Shown in pieces: positions 33,566 through 43,450 of a stretch of 64,000 bases of DNA (positions are counted from its first letter, which is position 1; the number at the start of each line of letters is the position of its first letter). Position numbers and translations under genes: made by a program. A model generated the notes under the pieces. The model did no database searches, was not told where the DNA came from, and saw nothing but the letters and a program-made list of their open reading frames with translations. The stretch lies in assembly GCA_963824885.1 (NCBI GenBank), contig CAWGQN010000005.1:124001-188000 (forward strand), read 5' to 3'. The DNA comes from CAWGQN01 sp963824885. Lineage in GTDB: Bacteria; Actinomycetota; Actinomycetes; Actinomycetales; Microbacteriaceae.

Positions 33566-35238
33566 CCGACGTTATTTTCACGATCCTTCCCATTGCCGCG
33601 CTCGCAGCGTTTTTGGCCCTCGTTCACCGCCCGCTTGGCGACTATATGGCCATCATCTACGCGTCTCGCAAAAATCTCGCCGTTGAGCGCGGCGTATATC
33701 GTCTCATTGGCGTCGATCCACAATTAGAGCAAACGTGGCAGTCTTACATGCGAGGAGTGCTCGCGTTCTCCGTCGTGGGGTTGCTCTTCGCCTACCTCCT
33801 TCAGCGGGCGCAAGCGGTGTTGCCGTATTCGCTCGGACTCCCCGCCGTACCAGAGGGGGTCTCGTTTAATACCGCCGCGTCGTTCGTGACAAATACCGAT
33901 TGGCAAACCTATACCCCTGAATCCACAATGGGGTACGCGGTTCAAATCGCCGGTTTGGCCCTTCAAAATTTCTTGAGCGCGGGCGTGGGAATTGCCGTCG
34001 CCGTGGCTCTCGTGCGTGGTTTTGCTTATCGCAAGAGTCGCAGCATCGGGAATTTTTGGGTTGACCTCACACGCTCAATTGTGCGGCTCTTGTTGCCGCT
34101 TTCCGTGGTCGCCGCGATTGTGATGATCGCGGGAGGTGTGATTCAAAATGTCAACGGGTTGACCGAGGTCACGACAATCGCGGGCGGTACCCAAAAAATT
34201 CCCGGCGGCCCCGTCGCTTCTCAAGAAGCCATCAAGATGATCGGTACAAACGGCGGCGGCTTCTTTAACGCGAATTCTGCTCATCCGTTTGAAAATCCCA
34301 CCGCGTGGACGAACGTGCTTCAGAACGCCCTCATGCTCATGATCCCGTTCTCGCTCCCGAGAACCTTTGGGCGAATGATCGGCGACCGGCGCCAGGGATA
34401 TGCAATTCTCGCGGTGATGGTGACGATTTTTGTGGCGTCCCTGACAACTCTGACGATTCTCGAGTCTGTCGGACCGGGAACCGCTCCAACGGCAGCGGGT
34501 GGCGCAATGGAAGGCAAAGAGCAGCGATTCGGAATCGCCGCCTCAACGCTGTTTGGCACGTCGTCGACGCTCACCTCGACGGGAGCCGTGAACTCAACGT
34601 TCGATTCGTTCACGGCTCCCGGCGGAATGATGCCGATGATAAATATGATGCTGGGCGAGATTGCGCCCGGCGGAGTCGGTTCGGGCCTCTATGGAATCCT
34701 GATACTCGCGGTGATCGCGGTGTTTATCGGCGGCTTGCTCGTTGGCCGCACTCCCGAGTACCTCGGAAAGAAGATTGGTCCGCGCGAAGTCAAACTCGCG
34801 AGCGTCTATATTCTCATCACTCCGGTTCTCGTGCTCCTCGGTATCGCATTGAGCTTCGCGATTCCACCCGTGCGCGAGGACGTCGACACCACGTCGATCT
34901 CGAACCCCGGTGTTCACGGATTCTCAGAGGTGTTGTACGCGTTCACGTCTGCCGCGCACAACAACGGTTCAGCATTCGCGGGCCTCACGTCGAACACCCC
35001 GTGGTTCAACTCGGCCCTCGGCGTCACGATGCTATTGGGCCGGTTCCTCCCGATAGTGTTCGTGCTCGCGTTGGCCGGTTCGCTCGCGGCTCAAGACAGA
35101 GTTCCGACGACCGCCGGCACACTCCCCACTCACCGACCTCAGTTTGTCGTGCTCCTTGTCGGGGTGACGGTGATTGTCACCGCCCTCATATATTTCCCGG
35201 TTCTCGCGCTGGGCCCGCTGGCGGAAGGGCTGAAATAA
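33562..35238 (+). CDS. kdpA: K+-transporting ATPase KdpA (K+-selective channel subunit)
   Basis: A 558-residue membrane protein of the K+-channel superfamily that provides the selectivity filter of the high-affinity KdpFABC pump. About ten transmembrane segments are visible, with the family signatures RVYRLIGVDP-like VYRLIGVDPQLEQTW, NTDWQTYTPE, GTNGGGFFNANSAHPFENPT and FTSAAHNNGSAFAG, the last two being filter regions. It starts with TTG at 33562. The kdpB GTG follows three bases after the stop. Confidence 0.96.
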   Translation: MTDVIFTILPIAALAAFLALVHRPLGDYMAIIYASRKNLAVERGVYRLIGVDPQLEQTWQSYMRGVLAFSVVGLLFAYLLQRAQAVLPYSLGLPAVPEGVSFNTAASFVTNTDWQTYTPESTMGYAVQIAGLALQNFLSAGVGIAVAVALVRGFAYRKSRSIGNFWVDLTRSIVRLLLPLSVVAAIVMIAGGVIQNVNGLTEVTTIAGGTQKIPGGPVASQEAIKMIGTNGGGFFNANSAHPFENPTAWTNVLQNALMLMIPFSLPRTFGRMIGDRRQGYAILAVMVTIFVASLTTLTILESVGPGTAPTAAGGAMEGKEQRFGIAASTLFGTSSTLTSTGAVNSTFDSFTAPGGMMPMINMMLGEIAPGGVGSGLYGILILAVIAVFIGGLLVGRTPEYLGKKIGPREVKLASVYILITPVLVLLGIALSFAIPPVREDVDTTSISNPGVHGFSEVLYAFTSAAHNNGSAFAGLTSNTPWFNSALGVTMLLGRFLPIVFVLALAGSLAAQDRVPTTAGTLPTHRPQFVVLLVGVTVIVTALIYFPVLALGPLAEGLK

Positions 35239-35241
35239 ACC

Positions 35242-37395
35242 GTGTCCACGACAACTCTCACGCCCCCGGTCTCGAGCGGCGGCCACACGAGCACGCGCTC
35301 GCCGAGCGCCTTCAGTTTTAAACAGCTTGGTGCAGCCTTACCCGGCGCGCTCAAAAAGCTCGACCCGCGCGGCATGTGGCACAACCCGGTCATGTTTATT
35401 GTTGAGGTCGGCGCTGTTTTGACAACCGCCATCGCGGTCGCGGAACCGTTCGTTGGCGGGCCGGAGTCGTCGGGCGGAACGGCAATACCCGTGACCTTTA
35501 CCGGCGGAATTGCCGCGTGGTTGTGGCTAACTGTGGTTTTCGCGAATCTTGCCGAATCCGTTGCCGAGGGTCGCGGAAGAGCGCAAGCGGACAGCCTTCG
35601 TCAGACCCGCACAAGTACCGTGGCATGCGTCGTGACCACGTACGATGCATCGGGCGATCCGGCTGCCGAGCGTGCGATGCTTCGCGAGCGCTCGTCTGCC
35701 GATTTGACACTCGACGACGTTGTCGTGGTTGCGGCCGGAGAACTCGTTCCGGGCGATGGCGACATTGTGTCGGGTATTGCGTCGATTGACGAATCCGCAA
35801 TTACGGGCGAGTCTGCGCCGGTCGTACGGGAATCGGGGGGTGATCGAAGCGCCGTCACCGGGGGAACCCGAGTCCTTTCTGATCGAATTGTCGTCCGCAT
35901 CACGAGCAAGCCGGGCCAAACATTTATTGATCGCATGATTGGTCTTGTCGAGGGCGCTTCTCGACAGAAAACGCCAAACGAGATTGCGCTGAACATTCTC
36001 TTGGCGAGCTTGTCGATCATTTTCATGATCGTTGCACTGACCCTCGACCCCGTTGCTTCGTACGCCGCGACACCCGCGAGCGTGCCAATTCTCGTTGCGT
36101 TGCTCGTGTGTCTTATTCCTACGACAATCGGTGCCCTCTTGTCGGCAATCGGAATTGCGGGCATGGACAGGCTCGTTCAACGCAATGTGTTGGCAATGTC
36201 GGGACGGGCCGTTGAGGCGGCCGGTGATGTGACAACACTCTTGCTCGATAAGACGGGAACCATCACGTATGGTAATCGCCGGGCGACCGAATTCGTCCCG
36301 CTTTCGCGCGTCACAATGATCGAGCTCGTTCGAGCGGCCTCACTCGCTTCTCTCAGCGATCCGACTCCCGAGGGGAAATCGATCGTCGACCTCGCGACGA
36401 CCATGGACGTTCACGTGAGCGACGTCGCCGAGGGAAAAACCGTTCCATTCACCGCGCAAACTCGAATGAGCGGCCTTGACCTGCCAGACGGTTCTCGTAT
36501 TCGAAAAGGCGCCGGTTCCGCCGTGATTGCGTGGATCAAAGAAGGAAAGCACGAGGTCAATGGCGCATTCTCCGAACTCGATCAGCATGTAGAGCGCATC
36601 TCTCACGACGGTGGCACTCCACTCGTGGTCGCTGAAAAGGACGCTCACGGCGCCGGTCGCCTCGTGGGGGTCGTGCGTCTAAAAGACGTCGTCAAAGAGG
36701 GCATTGCCGAGAGATTCGCCGAATTGCGAGCCATGGGCATTCGCACGGTCATGATCACCGGGGACAATCCGTTGACGGCGAAAGCAATTTCGGTTGAAGC
36801 CGGAGTCGACGATTTTCTTGCCGAGGCAACTCCCGAGGACAAGCTTGCCCTCATCCGCAATGAACAAGGAGGCGGCAATCTTGTCGCGATGACGGGTGAT
36901 GGGACAAACGATGCACCCGCCCTCGCTCAAGCGGATGTCGGGGTCGCGATGAACACGGGAACCTCGGCGGCAAAAGAGGCGGGCAACATGGTTGACCTCG
37001 ACTCCGACCCGACGAAGCTCATCGACATTGTGAGAATTGGGAAACAGCTCTTGATCACTCGAGGCGCACTCACGACGTTCTCGATTGCCAACGATGTTGC
37101 AAAGTATTTCGCGATTATTCCAGCGATGTTCGCGGGCGTGTTCCCCGGGCTCGCGGTACTCAACATCATGCACTTACACTCGTCCGCGTCGGCCGTCATG
37201 TCGGCCGTCATCTTCAACGCGATCATCATCGTCATTTTGATTCCGCTCGCGCTGAGGGGCGTGCAATACCGCGCACTGGGCGCATCTCAAATTCTGACTC
37301 GGAACCTGCTCGTGTACGGCGTGGGCGGCGTTGTCGCTCCGTTTGTGGGAATCAAGATAATCGACGTGGCAATAAGCGTCATTCCTGGGTTCTGA
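35242..37395 (+). CDS. kdpB: K+-transporting ATPase KdpB (P-type ATPase subunit)
   Basis: A 717-residue P-type ATPase subunit that energises K+ uptake through KdpA. Visible: the actuator motif ITGESAP, the phosphorylation site DKTGTIT (Asp at about 340), the nucleotide-binding domain, MITGDNPLTAKAI, the hinge motif MTGDGTNDAPALAQADVGVAMNTGT and the TM segments around it. The N-terminus is about 25 residues longer than E. coli KdpB. The GTG lies three bases after the kdpA stop. Confidence 0.97.
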   Translation: MSTTTLTPPVSSGGHTSTRSPSAFSFKQLGAALPGALKKLDPRGMWHNPVMFIVEVGAVLTTAIAVAEPFVGGPESSGGTAIPVTFTGGIAAWLWLTVVFANLAESVAEGRGRAQADSLRQTRTSTVACVVTTYDASGDPAAERAMLRERSSADLTLDDVVVVAAGELVPGDGDIVSGIASIDESAITGESAPVVRESGGDRSAVTGGTRVLSDRIVVRITSKPGQTFIDRMIGLVEGASRQKTPNEIALNILLASLSIIFMIVALTLDPVASYAATPASVPILVALLVCLIPTTIGALLSAIGIAGMDRLVQRNVLAMSGRAVEAAGDVTTLLLDKTGTITYGNRRATEFVPLSRVTMIELVRAASLASLSDPTPEGKSIVDLATTMDVHVSDVAEGKTVPFTAQTRMSGLDLPDGSRIRKGAGSAVIAWIKEGKHEVNGAFSELDQHVERISHDGGTPLVVAEKDAHGAGRLVGVVRLKDVVKEGIAERFAELRAMGIRTVMITGDNPLTAKAISVEAGVDDFLAEATPEDKLALIRNEQGGGNLVAMTGDGTNDAPALAQADVGVAMNTGTSAAKEAGNMVDLDSDPTKLIDIVRIGKQLLITRGALTTFSIANDVAKYFAIIPAMFAGVFPGLAVLNIMHLHSSASAVMSAVIFNAIIIVILIPLALRGVQYRALGASQILTRNLLVYGVGGVVAPFVGIKIIDVAISVIPGF

Positions 37396-37434
37396 CCCGA
37401 ATATGAACGTGAACGACGAAGGGAGAATGACACG

Positions 37435-38046
37435 GTGAGTACACTTCGCACGGGCATTCGACACTATTGGGTTGCGCTCCGAGCCATGGCGATTTTTGCG
37501 GTCCTCCTCGGTGTCGCGTATCCGGTTGTCATTACCGCCGTCAGCCAGATCGCATTCCCGTGGCACGCAAACGGCTCGCCGGTTAGTGACCACGGCACGG
37601 TAGTCGGTTCCGCACTCATCGGGCAGTCTTTCGCCGACCCCGACGGTGACCCGCTCCCCGAGTGGTTCCAGTCGCGTCCCTCGTCAGCCGGTGACGCCGG
37701 GTACGACGCCGGCGCGTCGAGCGGATCCAATCTCGGGCCCGAGAGCGAAAAACTCGTTGCCGAGATCGACCACCGCAAGCACGCAATTGCGGACCTCGAG
37801 GGAGTCTCGCTTGACGCCGTCCCCGTCGACGCCCTGACGGCATCAGGATCGGGGCTTGATCCGCACATTAGTCCCGATTATGCGCTTCTTCAGGCGCCTC
37901 GAGTAGCCGAGGCAAACCACCTTCCCGAACAAACCGTTCTCGATCTTGTGACGTCTAAAATTCAGGGCAGAGACCTCGGTTTCCTGGGCGAGTCGAGCGT
38001 CAATGTTCTTGAACTCAATCTCGCCCTCAAACAAGCGAAAGGGTAG
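37435..38046 (+). CDS. kdpC: K+-transporting ATPase KdpC subunit
   Basis: A 203-residue subunit with one N-terminal transmembrane helix (about 18-38, FAVLLGVAYPVVITAVSQIAFP) and a periplasm-equivalent domain. Conserved: GSALIGQSF, FQSRPSSAG, ASSGSNLGPES, ASGSGLDPHISP and FLGESSVNVLELNLAL. The GTG follows GAAGGGAGA. kdpD starts three bases after the stop, so pump and sensor are in one operon. Confidence 0.96.
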   Translation: MSTLRTGIRHYWVALRAMAIFAVLLGVAYPVVITAVSQIAFPWHANGSPVSDHGTVVGSALIGQSFADPDGDPLPEWFQSRPSSAGDAGYDAGASSGSNLGPESEKLVAEIDHRKHAIADLEGVSLDAVPVDALTASGSGLDPHISPDYALLQAPRVAEANHLPEQTVLDLVTSKIQGRDLGFLGESSVNVLELNLALKQAKG

Positions 38047-38049
38047 ACC

Positions 38050-40551
38050 ATGAAACGCGGGCGGTTACGAGTATTGCTCGGCGCTGCCCCCGGCGTTGGA
38101 AAGACCTACACAATGTTGGAGGAAGGCAAGCGCCTCATTGGTGAGGGGAAAGACGCGGTTATTGCGGTCGTGGAGACTCACGGCCGCGCAACGGTCGCGA
38201 CGATGGCCGAGAGCTTCGAGATTATCCCTCGCAGTGTCGTGACGCATCGCGGTGTCGAGCTCACCGAAATGGACCTCGATGCGGTCATTGCCCGAAAACC
38301 CGATATCGCACTCGTTGACGAACTCGCTCACACGAATGCGCCGGGTTCTCGATTCGATAAGCGGTGGCAAGACGTTCAGGTCTTTCTCGCCGAGGGTATT
38401 GATGTCATGTCGACGGTTAATATTCAGCACATCGAATCCCTCAACGATGTCGTGGAAGAAATTACGGGCGTTCCCCAGCGGGAGACCATTCCCGACGAAG
38501 TCCTCCGGGGAGCAGACCAAATCGAGGTCGTTGACCTTGCACCCCAAGCGCTCCGTGACCGCCTCGCGGAAGGATTTGTCTATCCCGCGGAGAGAATAGA
38601 CGCCGCGCTGTCGAATTACTTTCGACTCGGCAACCTCACGGCCCTTCGAGAACTCGCTCTCTTGTGGTTGGCCGACGAAGTCGATAGCGCACTCACGGCG
38701 TATCGAGCCGAACACGGAATTGAAAATAAGTGGGAGACCAGGGAGCGCGTCGTCGTTGCTCTCACGGGTGGCCCGGAGGGCGAAACGCTCTTGAGACGAG
38801 GCGCGCGAATTGCCGCTCGCTCGGCGGGTGGCGAACTCGTCGCCGTGCGGGTGACGAGCCAAGACGGCTTGAGAGACGTGCACCCTGGAGCGCTTGCCGA
38901 GCAGCGGACCCTCGTCGAGGCACTCGGTGGAACCTACCACCAAGTGGTTGGCGACGATGTACCTCGTGCCCTCGTGGATTTTTCTAAGGCCGCCAACGCC
39001 ACGCAACTCGTTATTGGCGTGAGCCGTCGAAGCCGGCTCGGTGCCGCGCTCACGGGGCCCGGAATTGGGGCAACGGTCATTCGCGAGTCGGGCAACATCG
39101 ACGTTCATATCGTGAACCACTCTGCGGCTGGCGGGAATTTTGCTCTCCCAAAACTCTCACGATCCCTGACTCTCAAACGGCTCGTCTTTGGATTTGTTCT
39201 CGCGCTCGTTGCCGGGCCACTCTTGACCTTGTTATTGGTTGCAATCCGAAGCGCTGATTCAATCCCGATCGATGTCTTGCTCTTCCAACTGCTTGTCGTC
39301 CTTGTCGCGGTCGTCGGTGGCGTTTGGCCCGCACTTTTTGCCGCGCTTATGTCGGGAATTACGCTCGATGTCTTTTTCGTCGAACCTCTCTACAGTGTCG
39401 CTATTTATAACCCCATTCACGTCTTGGCACTCGTGCTCTACGTTGTCAACGCCATGTTGGTGAGCTACGTTGTCGATCAGGCTGCCATTCGATCGGGCGC
39501 GGCGCGGCGCGCCGCCGCCGAGGCCGAGCTCCTTGCGACTATTTCAGGAAGCGTTCTTCGGGGACAAAACGCACTTCAAGCGCTGCTCAGTCGAACGCGA
39601 GAGGCGTTTGGTTTGGTGGGGGTGCGTCTCACGGCCAACGACAAGACCCTTATTGCCGACGGCGAATCGTTCACCGGCGCGCATCTCACGCACGTTCCGG
39701 TTGGATCTCGGGCACGGCTCGAACTCTTCGGTCCTGATCTGGCAGCGTCCCAGCGCCGCCTCCTCTCCGTCATCGTGGCTCAAGTGGACGCGGCACTCGA
39801 GCACCGCGAGCTCGTCGAGGCGGCGCGTGAAGTTGGCCCGCTGGCCGAAACCGACCGCGTGCGAAGCGCGCTCTTGTCGGCGGTCAGCCACGACTTGCGG
39901 CGCCCACTTGCCGCCGCGACGGCGGCCGTGAGTGGACTTCGTTCGCCCGACGTTGAGTGGTCTCATCATGACCGCGATGAACTTCTCGCGACCGCGCACG
40001 AGAGTCTTGAGACGCTTGCCTCGTTGGTCACGAACTTGCTCGACGTCAGTAGACTGCAGGCCGGTGTCTTGGCGGTTTCTCTCACTCAGATCGACGTTGA
40101 CGAGGTAATCTTGCCGTCCCTTGACGAACTTCATCTCGGCCCCGCCGATGTCGAGCTTGACCTCGCGTCGAACCTTCCGCACGTCGTTGCCGATGCGGGC
40201 TTGCTCCAGCGCGTCGTCGTCAATATTCTCGTCAACGCCATTCGCTTTTCGCGTCCCGGAACGCTCGTTCACTTGTCGACGAGTACGTTCGCCGATAGCG
40301 TCGAAATTCGCATTGCAGACCACGGACCGGGCATTGCTCCCGAGCGCCGAAGCGACATTTTCGTGCCATTTCAACGCTTGGGGGATACCGACAACGGCAC
40401 GGGACTCGGTCTCGGCCTGGCGCTTTCTCAAGGTTTCGCCGAGGGCATGGGCGCTCGTCTTGAGGCCGAGGATACTCCCGGTGGTGGGTTAACAATGGTG
40501 GTGTCGCTCCCCGTTTCTCGCGAGTCGTCGACGGTTGAGGTCGAGCAATGA
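38050..40551 (+). CDS. kdpD: Osmosensitive K+ channel sensor histidine kinase KdpD
   Basis: An 833-residue membrane kinase that senses K+ limitation. Domain order: N-terminal KdpD domain with Walker A GAAPGVGKTY and VDELAHTNAPGSR; USP-like domain (about 235-355); four transmembrane helices (about 375-480); GAF-like region; and HisKA with SAVSHDLRRPLAA (phospho-His about 616). The HATPase shows NILVNAIRFS, ADHGPGIAPE and GTGLGLGLAL. It appears intact, but its partner kdpE, overlapping by 4 bp, is truncated, so the phosphotransfer route here is unclear. Confidence 0.95.
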   Translation: MKRGRLRVLLGAAPGVGKTYTMLEEGKRLIGEGKDAVIAVVETHGRATVATMAESFEIIPRSVVTHRGVELTEMDLDAVIARKPDIALVDELAHTNAPGSRFDKRWQDVQVFLAEGIDVMSTVNIQHIESLNDVVEEITGVPQRETIPDEVLRGADQIEVVDLAPQALRDRLAEGFVYPAERIDAALSNYFRLGNLTALRELALLWLADEVDSALTAYRAEHGIENKWETRERVVVALTGGPEGETLLRRGARIAARSAGGELVAVRVTSQDGLRDVHPGALAEQRTLVEALGGTYHQVVGDDVPRALVDFSKAANATQLVIGVSRRSRLGAALTGPGIGATVIRESGNIDVHIVNHSAAGGNFALPKLSRSLTLKRLVFGFVLALVAGPLLTLLLVAIRSADSIPIDVLLFQLLVVLVAVVGGVWPALFAALMSGITLDVFFVEPLYSVAIYNPIHVLALVLYVVNAMLVSYVVDQAAIRSGAARRAAAEAELLATISGSVLRGQNALQALLSRTREAFGLVGVRLTANDKTLIADGESFTGAHLTHVPVGSRARLELFGPDLAASQRRLLSVIVAQVDAALEHRELVEAAREVGPLAETDRVRSALLSAVSHDLRRPLAAATAAVSGLRSPDVEWSHHDRDELLATAHESLETLASLVTNLLDVSRLQAGVLAVSLTQIDVDEVILPSLDELHLGPADVELDLASNLPHVVADAGLLQRVVVNILVNAIRFSRPGTLVHLSTSTFADSVEIRIADHGPGIAPERRSDIFVPFQRLGDTDNGTGLGLGLALSQGFAEGMGARLEAEDTPGGGLTMVVSLPVSRESSTVEVEQ

Positions 40552-40850
40552 AGATTCTCATTGCCGATGACGATCCCCAAATCCTGCGTGCTCTTCGGGT
40601 GACCCTGGGTGCGCGCGGATACGAAATAGTCACGGCCCAAAACGGGACGGAGGCGGTCAATCGTGCAATCGAGCAGCGCCCCGATTTGTTCATGCTCGAT
40701 CTTGGCTTGCCGGACCTCGACGGTATTCAGCTCATTACGGCACTCCGAGGCTGGACGTCCGCTCCCATCGTGGTTGTTTCAGGCAGAACCGGGGCAGCCG
40801 ACAAAGTTGACGCGCTCGACGTGTCACCCTTCGAGATTTCGTACCCGTAA
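40548..40850 (+). pseudogene. kdpE: Truncated response regulator KdpE
   Basis: Normal KdpE is about 225-230 residues: receiver plus winged-helix DNA-binding domain. Here only 100 residues remain. The receiver starts correctly (ILIADDDPQ, phospho-acceptor Asp in FMLDLGLPDLDG, GRTGAADKVDALD) but after codon 91 (40820) reads VSPFEISYP and stops. The usual GADDYVTKPF with the catalytic Lys, and the whole output domain, are absent. The new end lies in the 3' end of the opposite-strand DUF916 gene, so a deletion or rearrangement joined the two. Confidence 0.87.
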
Positions 40851-41855
40851 AAGCATGAGCAGCAAGAGCAGTGCTGCGGCAATGACGAGTGTGATGAGCG
40901 CGGCGACAACCCACCCTATTAGTGGGGTGATGTGGCTTGCGGGTGACGCGGCCGACGCGCCGGGTTCGCTTGGGAACCTAATTTCGGCTTGGTAGGACTC
41001 GCGCATGTGGCCACTCGAAAGCTCGAGCATGACGTTCCAGGGGCCGTCAGCCTGGCCCGGCTCGACGCGGAACCGTACGGGTCCCGATTGGCCAGGCGCG
41101 AGTGTTGTGCCGAATTCTGCTGGGATTGGACCCGCGCGAGGTGACCCGGTGATCGAAGCGAGCGTCATGGCGCCAGAGAAGTCGAGTGCTCTGCCGCCCG
41201 TGTTGCGAACGTGGGCGAGGAGCATGGTTTTCCCATCGGGCTTGCGGTGGGCCGCGACCGTGTCAACCGCGAATCCGAGTGGGGTCGAATCGGTGTGGCT
41301 CACCTCGACGTACAGTCGAATGCCGACTCGTTTTGCCATGGAACTCTTATCCGCGTCGGGCGTGCCGACTTCGGCCCACACGATTGCGTACATTTCGCCC
41401 AGCGGTGCATCGTCGGGGATCGCGATTGTCACATCGAATGACTCCGCCGATTCTTGAGGAAGTCCGAGCGCCGGCTTTTCGACGGATGTCCACGATGACA
41501 GCTCATTGGGTGAGTGACCGGGAGCTCCGATAAACGACCCGTTGCTAACCGTCGCGGCCGCCGCATAAATCGCTACGCTGTGCGGCACCGTGGTCGCATT
41601 GGAGACCTCGAGGCGTCGAGTCACGGTTGTTCCCGGCTTGACAGTCTCGGCAATGTGCGGTGTGCCACCGGAATCGCGGGAGTCAGTGGTTGGGCTGTCA
41701 ATGACCCGAATTCCAATTCCGCCCGACATTCCCTCGGTATGAAATGCACCGTGCGAAAGAGCGATTGCTGAGGGCGCTAAGCCCAACGCGGTCGCGGCGA
41801 TCATCATTGTTGCGAATATGGACGGTGCCGCGAACACCCGCTCGAGCAATGCCAT
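40824..41855 (-). CDS. DUF916/WxL-interaction-like surface protein
   Basis: A 343-residue exported protein: signal sequence (about residues 1-35), then two beta-sandwich regions and a C-terminal transmembrane helix (about 315-340) with a short cytoplasmic tail RVRNLEG. The start of the mature part (GIGIRVIDSPTT, then RRLEVSNATTVPHSVAIYAAAA) matches the DUF916 pattern seen in proteins that bind peptidoglycan and WxL domains. The ATG at 41855 has GGGGGAG before it. No WxL protein is encoded nearby. Its 3' end overlaps the broken kdpE by 27 bp. Confidence 0.75.
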   Translation of the reverse strand: MALLERVFAAPSIFATMMIAATALGLAPSAIALSHGAFHTEGMSGGIGIRVIDSPTTDSRDSGGTPHIAETVKPGTTVTRRLEVSNATTVPHSVAIYAAAATVSNGSFIGAPGHSPNELSSWTSVEKPALGLPQESAESFDVTIAIPDDAPLGEMYAIVWAEVGTPDADKSSMAKRVGIRLYVEVSHTDSTPLGFAVDTVAAHRKPDGKTMLLAHVRNTGGRALDFSGAMTLASITGSPRAGPIPAEFGTTLAPGQSGPVRFRVEPGQADGPWNVMLELSSGHMRESYQAEIRFPSEPGASAASPASHITPLIGWVVAALITLVIAAALLLLLMLLRVRNLEG

Positions 41856-42078
41856 CGCGCAATCTCCCCCGACGCATAGCACAATTTACCTCAATCATAT
41901 ACGCATAGTTTGGTGCCGCGATGGTACTCTCGCGGCGTTTCCGCGCGACGCGGCGCAGCGTGCACGCAATCCGGATCGCCCTTAAAAAATCTCGAGCCAA
42001 AAAAAGCTGTCAACACGCACCAAATGTGTGGCACGATTCGGGGAGGGAGCATGATCGCGAGCGAATGTGGGGGTTTCG

Positions 42079-43356
42079 ATGACGCGGACGCACGAGGCGC
42101 GTCAAAGAGGGCGCGCGGCCAAATGGCAAAAGACCGTGCGCGCGACGGTTCGGCACGCGCGCGTGCCGTCGCGGTGGCGTTCGGCCGGTATTCCCGCCCT
42201 GAAAGGCACCGCGATTGCGCTCACCGTTCTCTTGGTGAGCGGTTTTTCGGTCACGGCACTCGGAGTGTGGCAATTTTCGAAAGAATTGTCTGACAATGCT
42301 CTCGATATTCTGGGCGGTGGCGACGGTGAATCGTTTGCCGGCGGATTTAACGCGCTGCTCGTCGGAGTCGACAACGCGCCCGACCAGGGGTCGGCCTTTG
42401 GTGAGCGGGGTTCGACGCTCAACGACGTGACCATGCTCCTTCACGTTTCAAGCGATCACAAGAGTGGCGTCGTTGTGAGCTTTCCCCGTGACTTGATGGT
42501 TCGGCAACCGGAGTGCACAAATCGCGAAACGGGCGCGGTCTCGTCGGCCGTCTCCCACCAGCAGATCAATGCGGCATTTAGTCGCGGTGGGCTTAGCTGT
42601 GTGGTCTCGACCGTTCGGCAGCTCACCGGTCTTTCGATACCCTTTGCCGGCGTGATCACATTCCGCGGAACGGTTGCGATGGCTGACGCAGTCGGTGGCG
42701 TGCCGATTTGCGTCAAGTCGCGAGTTGTCGACCGAAAATCGGGTCTTGATCTTCCAGCCGGAATAAGCACTGTTTCTGGGCGAGAGGCGTTGGCGTTCTT
42801 GAGAAGCCGAGAAGGACTCGGCGACGGGAGTGACTTGTCGAGAATCTCGTCGCAACAGGCGTATTTGTCGTCTCTCATTCGACAAATGAAGAGAAGTGCG
42901 ACGTTGACCAACATTCCTCGACTCATCGAACTCGCGAGGGTAGCCGCTTCAAACCTCAAACTCTCTCGGTCACTTGCGAGCGTGCCCACACTCGTCCGCA
43001 TGGCAATGGCACTCAACGACATTCCGCTCGACAAACTGGCATTTGTGCACTTCCCGACCGTGCCAGATCCTGCCAACCCAAACCGGGTCGTTCCCTCGGA
43101 TCGGTTGGCAAAGAGACTCGTCGCGGCGATGAAGGCCGACCAGTCGATCACGCTCGAGGCGGATTCACGCGACGGGGATGCGAGTCTGGACTCGTCGCCG
43201 TCGCCGTCGCCGGGCCGCAGCACGTCGCGACCGTCTCACGCGACGAGTAGTCCACCATCGGGTGGGGCCACGCCCGCACCGGACTCACGAAAACGGCCGT
43301 CCATTGACGGATTGCGCGGGCAATCAGCGAGTGAACAGACGTGTTCCGTCTCGTGA
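42079..43356 (+). CDS. LytR-CpsA-Psr (LCP) family cell wall glycopolymer ligase
   Basis: Transfers glycopolymers from lipid carriers to peptidoglycan outside the membrane. The 425 residues comprise a basic cytoplasmic N-terminus, one transmembrane helix (about 45-63) and the LCP domain: NALLVGVD, TLNDVTMLLHV, VVVSFPRDLMV (catalytic Arg), INAAFSRGG, GGVPICV, and LAFLRSREGLGDGSDLSRISSQQ. A Ser/Pro-rich disordered tail runs from about 365. The ATG at 42079 has GGGGG upstream; GTG 42067 is an alternative. UppS, which makes the carrier lipid, is encoded at 51641. Confidence 0.92.
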   Translation: MTRTHEARQRGRAAKWQKTVRATVRHARVPSRWRSAGIPALKGTAIALTVLLVSGFSVTALGVWQFSKELSDNALDILGGGDGESFAGGFNALLVGVDNAPDQGSAFGERGSTLNDVTMLLHVSSDHKSGVVVSFPRDLMVRQPECTNRETGAVSSAVSHQQINAAFSRGGLSCVVSTVRQLTGLSIPFAGVITFRGTVAMADAVGGVPICVKSRVVDRKSGLDLPAGISTVSGREALAFLRSREGLGDGSDLSRISSQQAYLSSLIRQMKRSATLTNIPRLIELARVAASNLKLSRSLASVPTLVRMAMALNDIPLDKLAFVHFPTVPDPANPNRVVPSDRLAKRLVAAMKADQSITLEADSRDGDASLDSSPSPSPGRSTSRPSHATSSPPSGGATPAPDSRKRPSIDGLRGQSASEQTCSVS

Positions 43357-43450
43357 GTGATTCCGTGGCACGATAGCCCGCGGGACGCCGCGTTGACGGG
43401 CGCGTGCTCGTGTTTCGGCGCGCCGGCACGAGTACGAATCGTGTTCAGAC

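Noticed and set aside
34305..35321. 338-codon alternative plus-strand frame within kdpA
   Set aside because: Arg/His/Asp-rich shadow of kdpA; no start context or known motif.
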